This document shows positions 30,042 to 36,127 of a stretch of 40,549 bases of DNA, piece by piece. The notes below the pieces were generated by a model, which saw only the letters and a program-made list of their open reading frames with translations, ran no database searches and was not told the DNA's origin. Every line of letters starts with the position of its first letter. The first letter of the stretch is position 1. Made by a program: the position numbers and the translations under genes. The stretch is from a virus, in IMG/VR virus record IMGVR_UViG_3300042293_000071, positions 1 to 40,549 of that record; one strand, 5' to 3'.

Positions 30042-30210
30042 CTATGAATACAAGTGTGAGGTTGACTCAAGCACTATCACAATCAGTAGGGGTATGACCG
30101 AACAGGAAATCATACCTTACTGCGACAGTTGTAATGAGCCAATGGTAAGGGTGTACAGTGCACCACCTGTCAAGTTTAATGGCAGTGGATTCTATTCAAC
30201 AGGAGGATAG
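30034..30210 (+). CDS. FmdB-like zinc-ribbon protein
   Basis: I start at ATG 30034 (MASYEYKCEV), because residues from there match the family; the open frame upstream to 29965 is a shadow of the preceding gene. The 58-residue product has YEYKCEV, then CDSCNEPMVRVYSAPPVKF and ends GSGFYSTGG. This is the layout of FmdB-type regulatory zinc ribbons, although the first CxxC pair is reduced to one Cys, so metal binding may differ. Small FmdB-like proteins are frequent in actinobacteria and their phages. Role unknown. Confidence 0.7.
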   Translation: MASYEYKCEVDSSTITISRGMTEQEIIPYCDSCNEPMVRVYSAPPVKFNGSGFYSTGG

Positions 30211-30213
30211 CAA

Positions 30214-30432
30214 ATGGTATGTGAAGTATGCGAAGCTGGTGGTTGTTCAGCCTGTGACTTACAGTCTGATGAGCTACAGTTTGCTAGCATGAAAGAGATT
30301 GAAGAGTTCTACAATGTAAATGGGGAAGCGTTACATGTTGACCCAGCAGAGTTGGACTTGGAAGGTATGATACAAGAGATGATAGACTCAGAGGTTGACT
30401 TCGACAGGGAGTTTGACCCTGATGCAGAGTAG
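30214..30432 (+). CDS. Small acidic protein with Cys-rich N-terminus
   Basis: A 72-residue protein: MVCEVCEAGGCSACDL has four Cys in two CxxC pairs within 14 residues, a compact metal-binding start. The remainder is strongly acidic and helical (IQEMIDSEVDFDREFDPDAE). GAGGAT precedes ATG 30214, 3 bp after the preceding stop. It overlaps the next small gene by 11 bp (shared ATGCAGAGTAG). Unknown function. Confidence 0.6.
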   Translation: MVCEVCEAGGCSACDLQSDELQFASMKEIEEFYNVNGEALHVDPAELDLEGMIQEMIDSEVDFDREFDPDAE

Positions 30433-30565
30433 AAAGCGCAGTACTAGTACATTCCGTGCCTTCGCAATCATAGTGGTAACATTCTTTACTGTTCTGACTC
30501 TTGCGGTGTACCTAATTCTTGGTATGATGAGTCTTCTGATGGCTCTGTTTCCGTGGGCTCCATGA
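30422..30565 (+). CDS. Small membrane protein overlapping the convergent sigma-like gene
   Basis: ATG 30422 to TGA 30565, 47 residues. A basic start (MQSRKRSTSTFR) is followed by a long hydrophobic stretch (AFAIIVVTFFTVLTLAVYLI and beyond) giving one or two membrane helices, ending PWAP. It is the last gene of the rightward module; its final 80 bp run antisense to the end of the sigma-like gene. The start overlaps the previous stop, supporting coupled translation. No family recognised. Confidence 0.5.
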   Translation: MQSRKRSTSTFRAFAIIVVTFFTVLTLAVYLILGMMSLLMALFPWAP

Positions 30566-31178
30566 TGTCGTTATCATAGAATGGTTTGAAGCCACCAAGT
30601 TTATTGACCAGTCGCTTGACAGCTCTGTTACCTCTCATGCGTGCTGCGTCATCACTACCTAGTGATAAGTAATTGCTTATCTCTTTGTAGTCCATAGACT
30701 CTGCATATCGGAAGAAGAGTATCTTTCTATCCTCCTTACTCAACTTCCAGTATGCGGAGTCTATCTCCATCATCATGACAGATAAGTTTCCACCCTCAGA
30801 AGGGGCGCTTGGTCGCCCTGGTCTACCCAAGTTTAACTTATGAGTAACACCATACTCACTACGCAACACAGCAGGGAGCAGTGCTTCTACAACATCTGCC
30901 TCATAGTAATAGATATCCGACACGTCATATCCGACACTCTTAGCCTTCCATCTCTGACAATAATCTAATGCATGGTTGCGAAGGCTACGATAGATAAGGT
31001 TCTTTGCATCCTTGTTACCTATCTTCTCCCACTCAGCCACCTTGTTAGGGTGCTTAGCAAACCACTCATATAAACTCTGCTTGATATCTTCGAGTTCAAC
31101 CATGTCAAACTTACGATGATATTCAGAGGCTACTGCCGTAATTACATATTCCCAAGGCTCAATTTGTTGCCAGTTCAT
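30486..31178 (-). CDS. Sigma-factor-like protein
   Basis: A 230-residue protein in the style of small sigma70-family factors. Residues ~25-95 resemble region 2 (DIKQSLYEWFAKHPNKV, then RSLRNHALDYCQRWKAK). Residues ~141-196 resemble region 4: YWKLSKEDRKILFFRYAESM followed by YKEISNYLSLGSDDAARMRG and AVKRLVNKLGG, a helix-turn-helix. A Gly/Arg/Pro linker separates the two, and an acidic Ser/Glu/Pro tail ends the protein. It is the last gene of the replication unit, a sensible position for a middle-time regulator that turns on late genes; that role is inference. A generic HTH regulator is the alternative. Confidence 0.65.
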   Translation of the reverse strand: MNWQQIEPWEYVITAVASEYHRKFDMVELEDIKQSLYEWFAKHPNKVAEWEKIGNKDAKNLIYRSLRNHALDYCQRWKAKSVGYDVSDIYYYEADVVEALLPAVLRSEYGVTHKLNLGRPGRPSAPSEGGNLSVMMMEIDSAYWKLSKEDRKILFFRYAESMDYKEISNYLSLGSDDAARMRGNRAVKRLVNKLGGFKPFYDNDIMEPTETEPSEDSSYQELGTPQESEQ

Positions 31179-31569
31179 CTGCCTTTGCTCTCTTGTATAG
31201 TCGTGTCGCTGACATTAAATCATCTACTGTAATTAAGAATCCCTTAGACAAATTAGGTGGGATGTTACACGTAATCTCTCTACCAAATTCTTTAACTGCA
31301 TAACGCAACGCATCTGTTGGGACAATGAGTGTGCTCTCTTCAAGCACGAACGCCCAGTATGCTGCTTCTGTCACACCTAACCCTGATGGTGCCCAGTCCT
31401 CAATCTTCTTGAAGAAGCACTCAGTCTCAATGTATAGGTTGTTAGTCTTAGCCCACTTGCGGTCACGCTTTACTTCGACAGTACGTCCACCAGTAAGCAA
31501 CTCATCTACTAACTGCTCGCCCTTGCGTCCGTATCCAAAGTCTAAATCGAATGAAGATTTGTTAGTCAT
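31159..31569 (-). CDS. PD-(D/E)XK nuclease-like protein
   Basis: I start at ATG 31569 (MTNKSSFDLDFGYG), which overlaps the upstream stop by 8 bp; the longer frame lies over the upstream gene. The 136-residue product carries GYGRKGEQLVDELLTGGRTVEVKRDRKW, read as an E...(D/E)-x-K arrangement (GE in the first helix, VEVK in the strand), followed by TNNLYIETE. That is a reduced PD-(D/E)XK pattern like VSR or resolvase-type nucleases. Its cutting activity and target cannot be told from sequence. Overlap with both neighbours marks it as part of the replication operon. Confidence 0.6.
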   Translation of the reverse strand: MTNKSSFDLDFGYGRKGEQLVDELLTGGRTVEVKRDRKWAKTNNLYIETECFFKKIEDWAPSGLGVTEAAYWAFVLEESTLIVPTDALRYAVKEFGREITCNIPPNLSKGFLITVDDLMSATRLYKRAKADELATN

Positions 31570-31948
31570 TGTCCCATTGCTTTCGTAAAACCAGCAACCC
31601 AATGATTGCATAGTTAGCCATGTCCTTGAAGGAATCTTCTAAGGATTCGTGCTCAGGGTTTGCACCACTGTCAATCAGGTTATTGATTCGTGCTAACTTA
31701 TCATGCATACGTACACGCAGACCATTGATTGCACCACCTGGTGCTTGGGAAATATTCTTAGGACCATAGTCCTTATGCTTGCTCAGCAACAACTCAGACA
31801 ACTCATTGATTGTGTTGCTAAGGTGCACCTCTAGGTGGACTTCGCGTGCAATAGCGGTATTGTTAAAGTTATTTTTAGCTGAGTGTTTTCCTTGTGATAC
31901 GACTGTATCTTCAATCCCAGTCCTGATACGTATTGGATAATCTGCCAT
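31562..31948 (-). CDS. DUF1599-like (nucleotide-modification-associated) protein
   Basis: A 128-residue helical protein with LLLSKHKDYGPKNISQAPGG, RMHDKLARINNLIDSGANPE and ESLEDSFKDMANYAIIGLL. This order (KxxDYG, then R..DKL.R, then D...D.ANYAI) matches the DUF1599 family, which in phages is associated with nucleotide metabolism or modification and resembles MazG-like all-helical pyrophosphohydrolases. A hydrolase role on a (d)NTP is therefore plausible but not shown. No base-modification enzyme is otherwise evident here. The gene stands 6 bp after the upstream stop. Confidence 0.65.
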   Translation of the reverse strand: MADYPIRIRTGIEDTVVSQGKHSAKNNFNNTAIAREVHLEVHLSNTINELSELLLSKHKDYGPKNISQAPGGAINGLRVRMHDKLARINNLIDSGANPEHESLEDSFKDMANYAIIGLLVLRKQWDND

Positions 31949-31954
31949 ATCTCT

Positions 31955-32293
31955 TCACTCTCCATCTTCGAGTAGCTGTTTAAGTTCATCATCAATTCCT
32001 ACCATGCTAGAGCCAACAATCATATCTTCAATAACTTCAAGTACTGTACCTGGGTCTGTCTCTGCGGAGAACAGGGTCATGTACGTGTCCTGTGTTATCG
32101 TTCGTATCTGTTCAGGTTGCTCTGCGTAGCGGTACATACAACGTAACAACGAACCAATCATAAGGCGATAGCCGTTAGGCAATACCAATGCTGGGTCGAA
32201 CTCTTCATCATCTTCAAGTAGATGGTCTGTTGCTTCGAACACATTATCAAAGTGCTGTCCACATTCTGGACAAGGATTAATCTTATTCTTCAT
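31955..32293 (-). CDS. Zinc-finger protein of the replication operon
   Basis: A 112-residue acidic protein beginning MKNKINPCPECGQHF; C8/C11 with a later His (HLL, residue ~24) may form one C2H2- or C2HC-type knuckle. The rest is helical with EQPEQIRTITQDTYMTLFSA and an acidic tail. I recall similar proteins next to actinophage primases, though no function is established. It overlaps the primase TOPRIM gene by 11 bp. Confidence 0.55.
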   Translation of the reverse strand: MKNKINPCPECGQHFDNVFEATDHLLEDDEEFDPALVLPNGYRLMIGSLLRCMYRYAEQPEQIRTITQDTYMTLFSAETDPGTVLEVIEDMIVGSSMVGIDDELKQLLEDGE

Positions 32294-32921
32294 TTGTTAA
32301 TCCCATCTTCTCTTTAATAAATGATGCTCCGTATTTGGTATATGCCGAATTAACATCTTCTCCGTCGCCGAATCCAACAATGGTGACTGGCAACTCTCGA
32401 GCCAAACTGTTTGCGAACTCCCTGCCTGGCCCATCACCATCTGCGAATACAAAGATTCGTTCGAAGTCAGCAAGCAATCGTGTGTAGTGTTTCTTCCAAC
32501 TGTTTGCACCTGGTACTCCAACACAAGGTATGCCAACACAACGAGACATAGTAAGTGTATCGAGTTCACCTTCGCATACTCCAATCCAATCACCTGCTCG
32601 TTCAATGTCTAACACATTGTACATCTTAGTATCAGCTCCTACCATACCCATGTACTTAGGTTCAACGGCAGGGTTGAGTGAGCGAAAGCGTATGTCTACA
32701 ATGCCTGACTTAGTTACATAAGGTATACTAAGCCTGCCAGTATATTGTTCGTGTCCTGGTTCAGGCTCCGCGACTACGCCTAATCGTGCCAACCGCGCTA
32801 CCTCCAGAGTTATACCTCTGCTTCGAAGGTAGACCTCTGCCTGATAGATGCTTTCCTGGTACTTTTTGGACGCTATGCCCAAGAGTTCCTTCTGCGAATT
32901 TTGCTGCCCCACGTATGTCAC
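32283..32921 (-). CDS. Primase catalytic (TOPRIM) part of a split DnaG-like primase
   Basis: Contains YLRSRGIT (31-38), GRLSIPYVT, DIRFRSLN, the TOPRIM acidic motifs CEGELD (116-121) and FADGDGPGREF (159-169), and GVPGANSW. The zinc-binding half is encoded by the gene at 32761-33135 in another frame; the two overlap by 161 bp. Removing one A from the A5 run at GTCCAAAAAGTACC would join them as VQKYQES. If translated alone, GTG 32921 has a poor ribosome site, while TTG 32882 has AAGGA at 4 nt spacing, so independent initiation there is plausible. Function: RNA primer synthesis for replication with a host polymerase. Confidence 0.8.
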   Translation of the reverse strand: MTYVGQQNSQKELLGIASKKYQESIYQAEVYLRSRGITLEVARLARLGVVAEPEPGHEQYTGRLSIPYVTKSGIVDIRFRSLNPAVEPKYMGMVGADTKMYNVLDIERAGDWIGVCEGELDTLTMSRCVGIPCVGVPGANSWKKHYTRLLADFERIFVFADGDGPGREFANSLARELPVTIVGFGDGEDVNSAYTKYGASFIKEKMGLTNEE

Positions 32922-33135
32922 ATCCTTCTTGTTGTGCTATGATTTGTAAACTGTTTCCTTGTACACCGCAGGCAAAGCATACGAATAAGTTCTCGTCTAA
33001 GTTTGCCGTTCCACTTTGATGTGAGTCACCATGAAACGGACACTTAAGATTGACTTGCCCATGGTCGCGACGCATACTAGCACCATAGTGTTCTAGTACA
33101 GCCTTGATGCTGGGTAAATCATTCACCGAATACAT
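32761..33135 (-). CDS. Primase zinc-binding (CHC2) part of a split DnaG-like primase
   Basis: A 124-residue protein with SIKAVLEHYGA, then CPFHGD (C32, H35), and FVCFACGVQGNSLQII (C53, C56): the CHC2 zinc ribbon of DnaG-like primases, which reads template DNA. After about residue 80 the frame leaves the homologous sequence and runs into a Ser/Arg/Gly-rich tail (GSAVGTIRRSRGA), as expected for out-of-frame translation past a frame change. The homologous continuation is in the frame of the TOPRIM gene. The start ATG 33135 overlaps the resolvase-like gene by 17 bp. Confidence 0.8.
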   Translation of the reverse strand: MYSVNDLPSIKAVLEHYGASMRRDHGQVNLKCPFHGDSHQSGTANLDENLFVCFACGVQGNSLQIIAQQEGCDIRGAAKFAEGTLGHSVQKVPGKHLSGRGLPSKQRYNSGGSAVGTIRRSRGA

Positions 33136-33487
33136 CTCCTAATCGTAATACTAAATATGAATCTGCTATTGACTTTCCTCTAGCCTTGATAAGTAACGCT
33201 GGGAGGACGGTGTCACGGTCGATACCCCTTGCTTCCGCATAATGCGTTGCTTCAATCTGTGCTTCTTTCGTCCACCCACTAAGGTCAATGGCGTTGCCTG
33301 CACCTGGTGCTTTACATTCGATGATGCCAATGCTTCCAAGGAAGTCTTTGCGGACAACAACGTCGCCCTCATCTCTTGCACCTGTTCGAGCAAGTCGTTC
33401 ACTATCGTATCCATTTGCTCGAAACCAATCTCTGATGTCGGTTTCAAAGGTTGCACCTCTAGCCTTGTGGCTTTTCCGTGTCGTCAT
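33119..33487 (-). CDS. Holliday-junction-resolvase-like PD-(D/E)XK nuclease
   Basis: A 122-residue protein: ARGATFETDIRDWFRANGYD (E15), LARTGARDEGDVVV (D42) and GIIECKAPG (E57-x-K59). Size, order and spacing match archaeal Hjc and phage resolvase-like nucleases. Likely role: resolving branched recombination or replication DNA ahead of packaging. Its start at ATG 33487 lies inside the end of the upstream 58-residue gene (29-bp overlap), and its end overlaps the primase start. Confidence 0.75.
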   Translation of the reverse strand: MTTRKSHKARGATFETDIRDWFRANGYDSERLARTGARDEGDVVVRKDFLGSIGIIECKAPGAGNAIDLSGWTKEAQIEATHYAEARGIDRDTVLPALLIKARGKSIADSYLVLRLGDVFGE

Positions 33488-33635
33488 CTACTTCGTATTC
33501 CTTTGGTAGTTCGAACTTCTCAATGACTGAACGTAATCTATCTTCGTACTCTTTAGTTAATGCAGCTACTGCATCTTGCCAACCTTCGACATATGCTTCT
33601 TGCTTCATAATCTTAAGCGTCTTTTCCATTAGCAT
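33459..33635 (-). CDS. Small helical protein of the replication operon (58 residues)
   Basis: ATG 33635 to TAG 33459, with AAGGAG 4 nt before the start. The product MLMEKTLKIMKQEAYVEGWQ continues DAVAALTKEYEDRLRSVIEK and ends in an acidic tail. Nearly all α-helical with charged heptads, so probably a coiled-coil partner of the helicase or nuclease. It overlaps the resolvase-like gene by 29 bp and lies 8 bp after the ATPase stop. Unrecognised family. Confidence 0.55.
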   Translation of the reverse strand: MLMEKTLKIMKQEAYVEGWQDAVAALTKEYEDRLRSVIEKFELPKEYEVDDDTEKPQG

Positions 33636-33643
33636 TATTCTCC

Positions 33644-34426
33644 TTAAACATTCTCTGGTATATCATCAATGAACATGTACTCAGGATTGAAAGCAACCCA
33701 TGTCATGAGTCCTCCTCCTGCGTCAGCTCTACCGTATCTATTCTTAACAGGTGCAACACCCATAGAAGTACCAACAACGCCGAGGGTGCATATAAGAGCA
33801 GGAAGTTGAGCAACCTTACCCTGAATAGCGGAGCGCGGTTGACACGGGCTACCTTGGACAGCCTCCGAAGTGTGATGTAGTACAACCACTGCAGCATTAG
33901 TAGCCCTCGCAAGATACTTCAACTCCTTCATGATTGCACGCATAGATGCAAACTCTTCGCCACCATCGGTGGCTACATCCATTAAGTTATCTACAACAAT
34001 CAATGTTGGTGGGCAACCCCATAGTTCTTCGAAGGCTTGCACTTCTTCATCAATATCTTGTAGTGTTGGTGCTGATTCAAACGACCATACAATGTGGCTA
34101 CCCTTTGCAAGTGTTGCCTTTGTCCAACCATGGTCTGTATTCATCAATGCTTCAACGTCAGTCTGTGACTTACCTGAAATCATTGAGGCTAATCGCATAG
34201 CCATCGTGTGTGCATTGGTATCTGCTGAGATGTAAAGTGTTGGAACTTTCATCTTCAGTGCTAAAGCCAGTGCTAGTGTTGACTTTCCGACTCCAGGTGC
34301 GGCTGCGAACATCGAAACCTCAGAGCGCCTAATGATAATCTTGTTACTTTCGAATGCCTTAAAGCAACTAGGGAGCGGTTCTCCACCAATACTGGAACGA
34401 CCAACTGAGCGGACAAGTGTACGCAT
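33644..34426 (-). CDS. RecA/DnaB-superfamily ATPase, probable replicative helicase or recombinase
   Basis: A 260-residue P-loop NTPase with Walker A AAAPGVGKST (41-50), a TLYISADTN strand (63-71), Walker B PTLIVVDNLMD (140-150), and VVVLHHTSEAVQG (sensor/glutamine-type segment). It matches the RecA-like core of DnaB or RepA-type helicases but lacks a DnaB N-terminal domain, so it could be a hexameric helicase or helicase-loader-like recombinase. Gene order next to primase and nuclease supports a replication role. It lies downstream of an 81-bp gap with a 10-bp hairpin. Confidence 0.75.
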   Translation of the reverse strand: MRTLVRSVGRSSIGGEPLPSCFKAFESNKIIIRRSEVSMFAAAPGVGKSTLALALALKMKVPTLYISADTNAHTMAMRLASMISGKSQTDVEALMNTDHGWTKATLAKGSHIVWSFESAPTLQDIDEEVQAFEELWGCPPTLIVVDNLMDVATDGGEEFASMRAIMKELKYLARATNAAVVVLHHTSEAVQGSPCQPRSAIQGKVAQLPALICTLGVVGTSMGVAPVKNRYGRADAGGGLMTWVAFNPEYMFIDDIPENV

Positions 34427-34452
34427 CCTGATTCATTCCCTTCTGTGTAGAA

Positions 34453-34495
34453 AGAACGCAGCCACTTCTGTGGTGTGCGTCGGTAGCTGCGTTCT
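34453..34495 (-). promoter_or_regulatory. Ten-bp stem-loop between Zn-ribbon and ATPase genes
   Basis: AGAACGCAGC (34453-34462) pairs perfectly with GCTGCGTTCT (34486-34495), with a 23-nt loop that itself can form CAC/GTG. No U-run follows on the minus strand, so it is more likely an RNA processing site, attenuator or protein-binding element than a simple terminator. The stem ends 27 nt before the ATPase start. Confidence 0.5.
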
Positions 34496-34507
34496 CTCAT
34501 CAACGTT

Positions 34508-34924
34508 TTAGTTTACTGGCTTGCACTGGTCGGGTGTCCCCTGTGGGGTTGGGCATGCCCAGAAAGCGTAAGGCTTTCCACTGGCTTTGCTCACTCCCTG
34601 TCGGAAGATTCTCGCTCCGTGTATGCACGTCGGACTTGCTGTTCCTGATGGAGTTACCGCGCTTGGTGGAGGTGTAAGTGACGGACCCTGCCCCTGGCTG
34701 GGAGCGGAGGACGTGAATTGCGTAGTGCTTGGAGTTGAAGGCGTGGTCCCCAAAGGGGCTGCATTGTAAGCACCTACAACCAATCGTTGTACCGCTGCTA
34801 CTTGTGTTGAGTAGTCACCAACACCTTCAAGCAACACACTTAGTTCGTCAGCAGTGTTAGCGCGGACGTTAATCATGTCACCAGCAGGTGTCTTGTAACT
34901 AACTTGTAGTTTCCATTCTTCCAT
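34508..34924 (-). CDS. Small protein with C-terminal zinc ribbon and Pro/Ser/Thr linker
   Basis: A 138-residue protein: an N-terminal β/α module (EWKLQVSYKTPAGDMINVRA ... ELSVLLEGVG), a long Thr/Pro/Ser/Gln-rich linker (~57-92) and a zinc-ribbon-like C-terminus with CIHGARIFRQGVSKASGKPY and FWACPTPQGTPDQC. The same two-end layout occurs next to Cas4-like nuclease genes in actinophages, as I recall. The GKPYAFWAC pattern resembles ssDNA-binding zinc ribbons, so a ssDNA-binding accessory is possible; inference. Confidence 0.6.
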   Translation of the reverse strand: MEEWKLQVSYKTPAGDMINVRANTADELSVLLEGVGDYSTQVAAVQRLVVGAYNAAPLGTTPSTPSTTQFTSSAPSQGQGPSLTPPPSAVTPSGTASPTCIHGARIFRQGVSKASGKPYAFWACPTPQGTPDQCKPVN

Positions 34925-34927
34925 TTG

Positions 34928-35533
34928 TTATCCTATCTTCGTTGAGAACTGACAGTGTGCTGTCAATCCACATTTATATTGGCAGTTGTTTGTGTTCGGT
35001 AAAAATATTCCAGCCTTACGAGCCTTGTCAAATCCTGCTACAAGGTACTCAAGTTTATCCTCTGTGTACTGCTCGAGGCTAACAAGAGGTGACACACCGT
35101 GCTGACGTGCCATCCAATAGGTCCCCCACTTAACATCGATACCAAAGGTCTTTAATATACCGACCTTGTAGAATCCAAGTTGCAGTGTATTGGTTGGTGT
35201 TTGCTGAGAGGTTTTCAAGTCGACGATAACCAGTTCGCCATTGACTTCAAACACCCTGTCAAGAATCATCTTGACTGGCACGCCAGCAAATTCAGGTAGC
35301 ATCGCTAACTCAATGGCTGGTACGCCCTGTGGTGTTTTCCACAGCTTCCAGTTAGGGTTAGCCTTACGCCAATCAATGTACGCCTGTACCCATTGAGGTC
35401 CAGTCGCTTGCCAAAAGTTAACATCTTCCTTCTGTGGGTTAGCCTTGGTTGCTCGACCACCAACACGTGCATTGGTCAGGTCCTTGTCACCAAGTTCTTG
35501 TGCCCAGGCCTTAGCCCATAATTCATTCTGCAT
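34928..35533 (-). CDS. Cas4/RecB-like Fe-S nuclease, C-terminal (catalytic) part of a split gene
   Basis: A 201-residue protein carrying most of a PD-(D/E)XK nuclease: GRATKANPQKEDVNFW, KMILDRVF (D92), IVDLKTS (D105, K107), the QLGFYKVG (Q118-Y122) motif, and three Cys (184, 188, 194) for a 4Fe-4S cluster. The missing N-terminal elements, one Cys and the GGSAFHTATE His motif, are in the frame of the neighbouring gene at 35523-35714. The frames overlap by 11 bp; dropping one A from GAAAATGC joins them. Actinophage homologs I know of are single genes. Likely 5'-3' exonuclease or recombination function. ATG 35533 is a possible restart, with GGGA about 10 nt upstream. Confidence 0.75.
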   Translation of the reverse strand: MQNELWAKAWAQELGDKDLTNARVGGRATKANPQKEDVNFWQATGPQWVQAYIDWRKANPNWKLWKTPQGVPAIELAMLPEFAGVPVKMILDRVFEVNGELVIVDLKTSQQTPTNTLQLGFYKVGILKTFGIDVKWGTYWMARQHGVSPLVSLEQYTEDKLEYLVAGFDKARKAGIFLPNTNNCQYKCGLTAHCQFSTKIG

Positions 35534-35714
35534 TTTCTAAGTCCCACATTTCTGTCGCTGTATGGAAGGCAGAGCCACCTACTGACCAGACTGATGGTTC
35601 CTCAGGAACCTGCATGAGTCGACCAAGGTAGTACTGGTAACCGCAATCGACATAGGTACTGAACGCTGAGTAACTCACGTGTTCAGGTAATTCGTAATCT
35701 CCAAGTTGTATCAT
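35523..35714 (-). CDS. Cas4/RecB-like nuclease, N-terminal part of a split gene
   Basis: I start at ATG 35714 (MIQLGDYELPEHVSYSAF), 14 codons inside the longest frame, because homology begins there and a promoter -10 box lies 6 nt upstream (leaderless message). The 63-residue product contains SYSAFSTYVDCGYQYYLGRL (first cluster Cys) and GGSAFHTATE (catalytic-type His), then stops at TGA. It cannot be a complete nuclease; the catalytic residues are in the next frame. First gene of the replication unit. Confidence 0.7.
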   Translation of the reverse strand: MIQLGDYELPEHVSYSAFSTYVDCGYQYYLGRLMQVPEEPSVWSVGGSAFHTATEMWDLENAE

Positions 35715-35720
35715 GAGATA

Positions 35721-35749
35721 ACTATAACACACTCGGACATCGGTGCCAC
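35721..35749 (-). promoter_or_regulatory. Leftward promoter for replication unit, leaderless
   Basis: On the minus strand: GTGGCA (complement of 35744-35749, 4 of 6 matches to TTGACA), 17-bp spacer, TATAGT (complement of 35721-35726), then 6 nt to ATG 35714. That geometry puts the RNA start at or next to the A of the ATG. Leaderless messages are common in actinobacteria. There is no ribosome site before this ATG, which agrees. Confidence 0.6.
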
Positions 35750-35771
35750 TAGGCATATCCGAGTCGCTTAC

Positions 35772-35799
35772 TTACATGGTCAGATTCTATGTGTATAAT
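35772..35799 (+). promoter_or_regulatory. Rightward promoter ahead of the 52-residue membrane protein
   Basis: TTACAT (35772-35777), 16-bp spacer, TATAAT (35794-35799, perfect -10). It lies 75 bp upstream of ATG 35875; the leader would cross the CCCCC/GGGGG hairpin at 35823-35839. It is divergent from the replication promoter, 23 bp away. Confidence 0.55.
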
Positions 35800-35822
35800 T
35801 AAATATAATATATAATAATATA

Positions 35823-35839
35823 AACCCCCGAAGGGGGTT
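35823..35839 (-). terminator. GC hairpin in AT-rich DNA, possible terminator
   Basis: AACCCCC-GAA-GGGGGTT. On the minus strand the loop can close as a UUCG-type tetraloop and is followed by TTATATTATT, a modest U-rich tail, so it could stop leftward read-through from the late lysis genes into the replication unit. In the plus direction it lies in the leader of the small membrane-protein gene and might attenuate it. Confidence 0.55.
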
Positions 35840-35874
35840 ATTATATATATAATATATATACTATAGGAGATACT

Positions 35875-36033
35875 ATGTTAGAAGTTTTCTTTGGAGTATT
35901 ACTAGCCATCGCTGTACGCGATGTCTACTTAGAACTGATTGAAAGATACAGACAGTACCGATTCAAGAAAGATATGAAGGCATTCCAAGACCTAGTTGAG
36001 GACTTCGAAGCCGACGATGATGACATCAAGTAA
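35875..36033 (+). CDS. Small membrane protein (52 residues)
   Basis: ATG 35875 to TAA 36033, with AGGAGA 4 nt upstream. Residues 1-14 (MLEVFFGVLLAIAV) form a short hydrophobic segment, followed by a charged helix (LIERYRQYRFKKDMKAF) and an acidic end (DFEADDDDIK). It is the only rightward gene between two leftward units and has its own promoter and the strong terminator 19 bp after its stop, so it is a monocistronic unit. A regulator of lysis or a superinfection-exclusion protein are options; no family recognised. Confidence 0.55.
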   Translation: MLEVFFGVLLAIAVRDVYLELIERYRQYRFKKDMKAFQDLVEDFEADDDDIK

Positions 36034-36052
36034 CATTTAGAAACGACAAAAG

Positions 36053-36091
36053 ACCCCCCAACCTAGGGTGATTACCTTAGGAAGGGGGGTT
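36053..36091. terminator. Strong bidirectional intrinsic terminator
   Basis: ACCCCCC pairs with GGGGGGT, and inside it CCTAGGGT pairs with ACCTTAGG (one G-U) around GATT, separated by an AA/AA internal loop. Plus-strand transcripts then meet TTTCTTG; minus-strand transcripts meet TCTTTTG. It ends the 52-residue gene from the left and the whole leftward late/lysis unit from the right. Confidence 0.85.
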
Positions 36092-36127
36092 TCTTGTTGC
36101 TATGGACCTGCTAGGGCCCTTAAATGG

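Noticed and set aside
35794-35864. Attachment site or integration module in the AT-rich tract
   Set aside because: No integrase or excisionase gene anywhere; the tract contains a promoter and a hairpin terminator.
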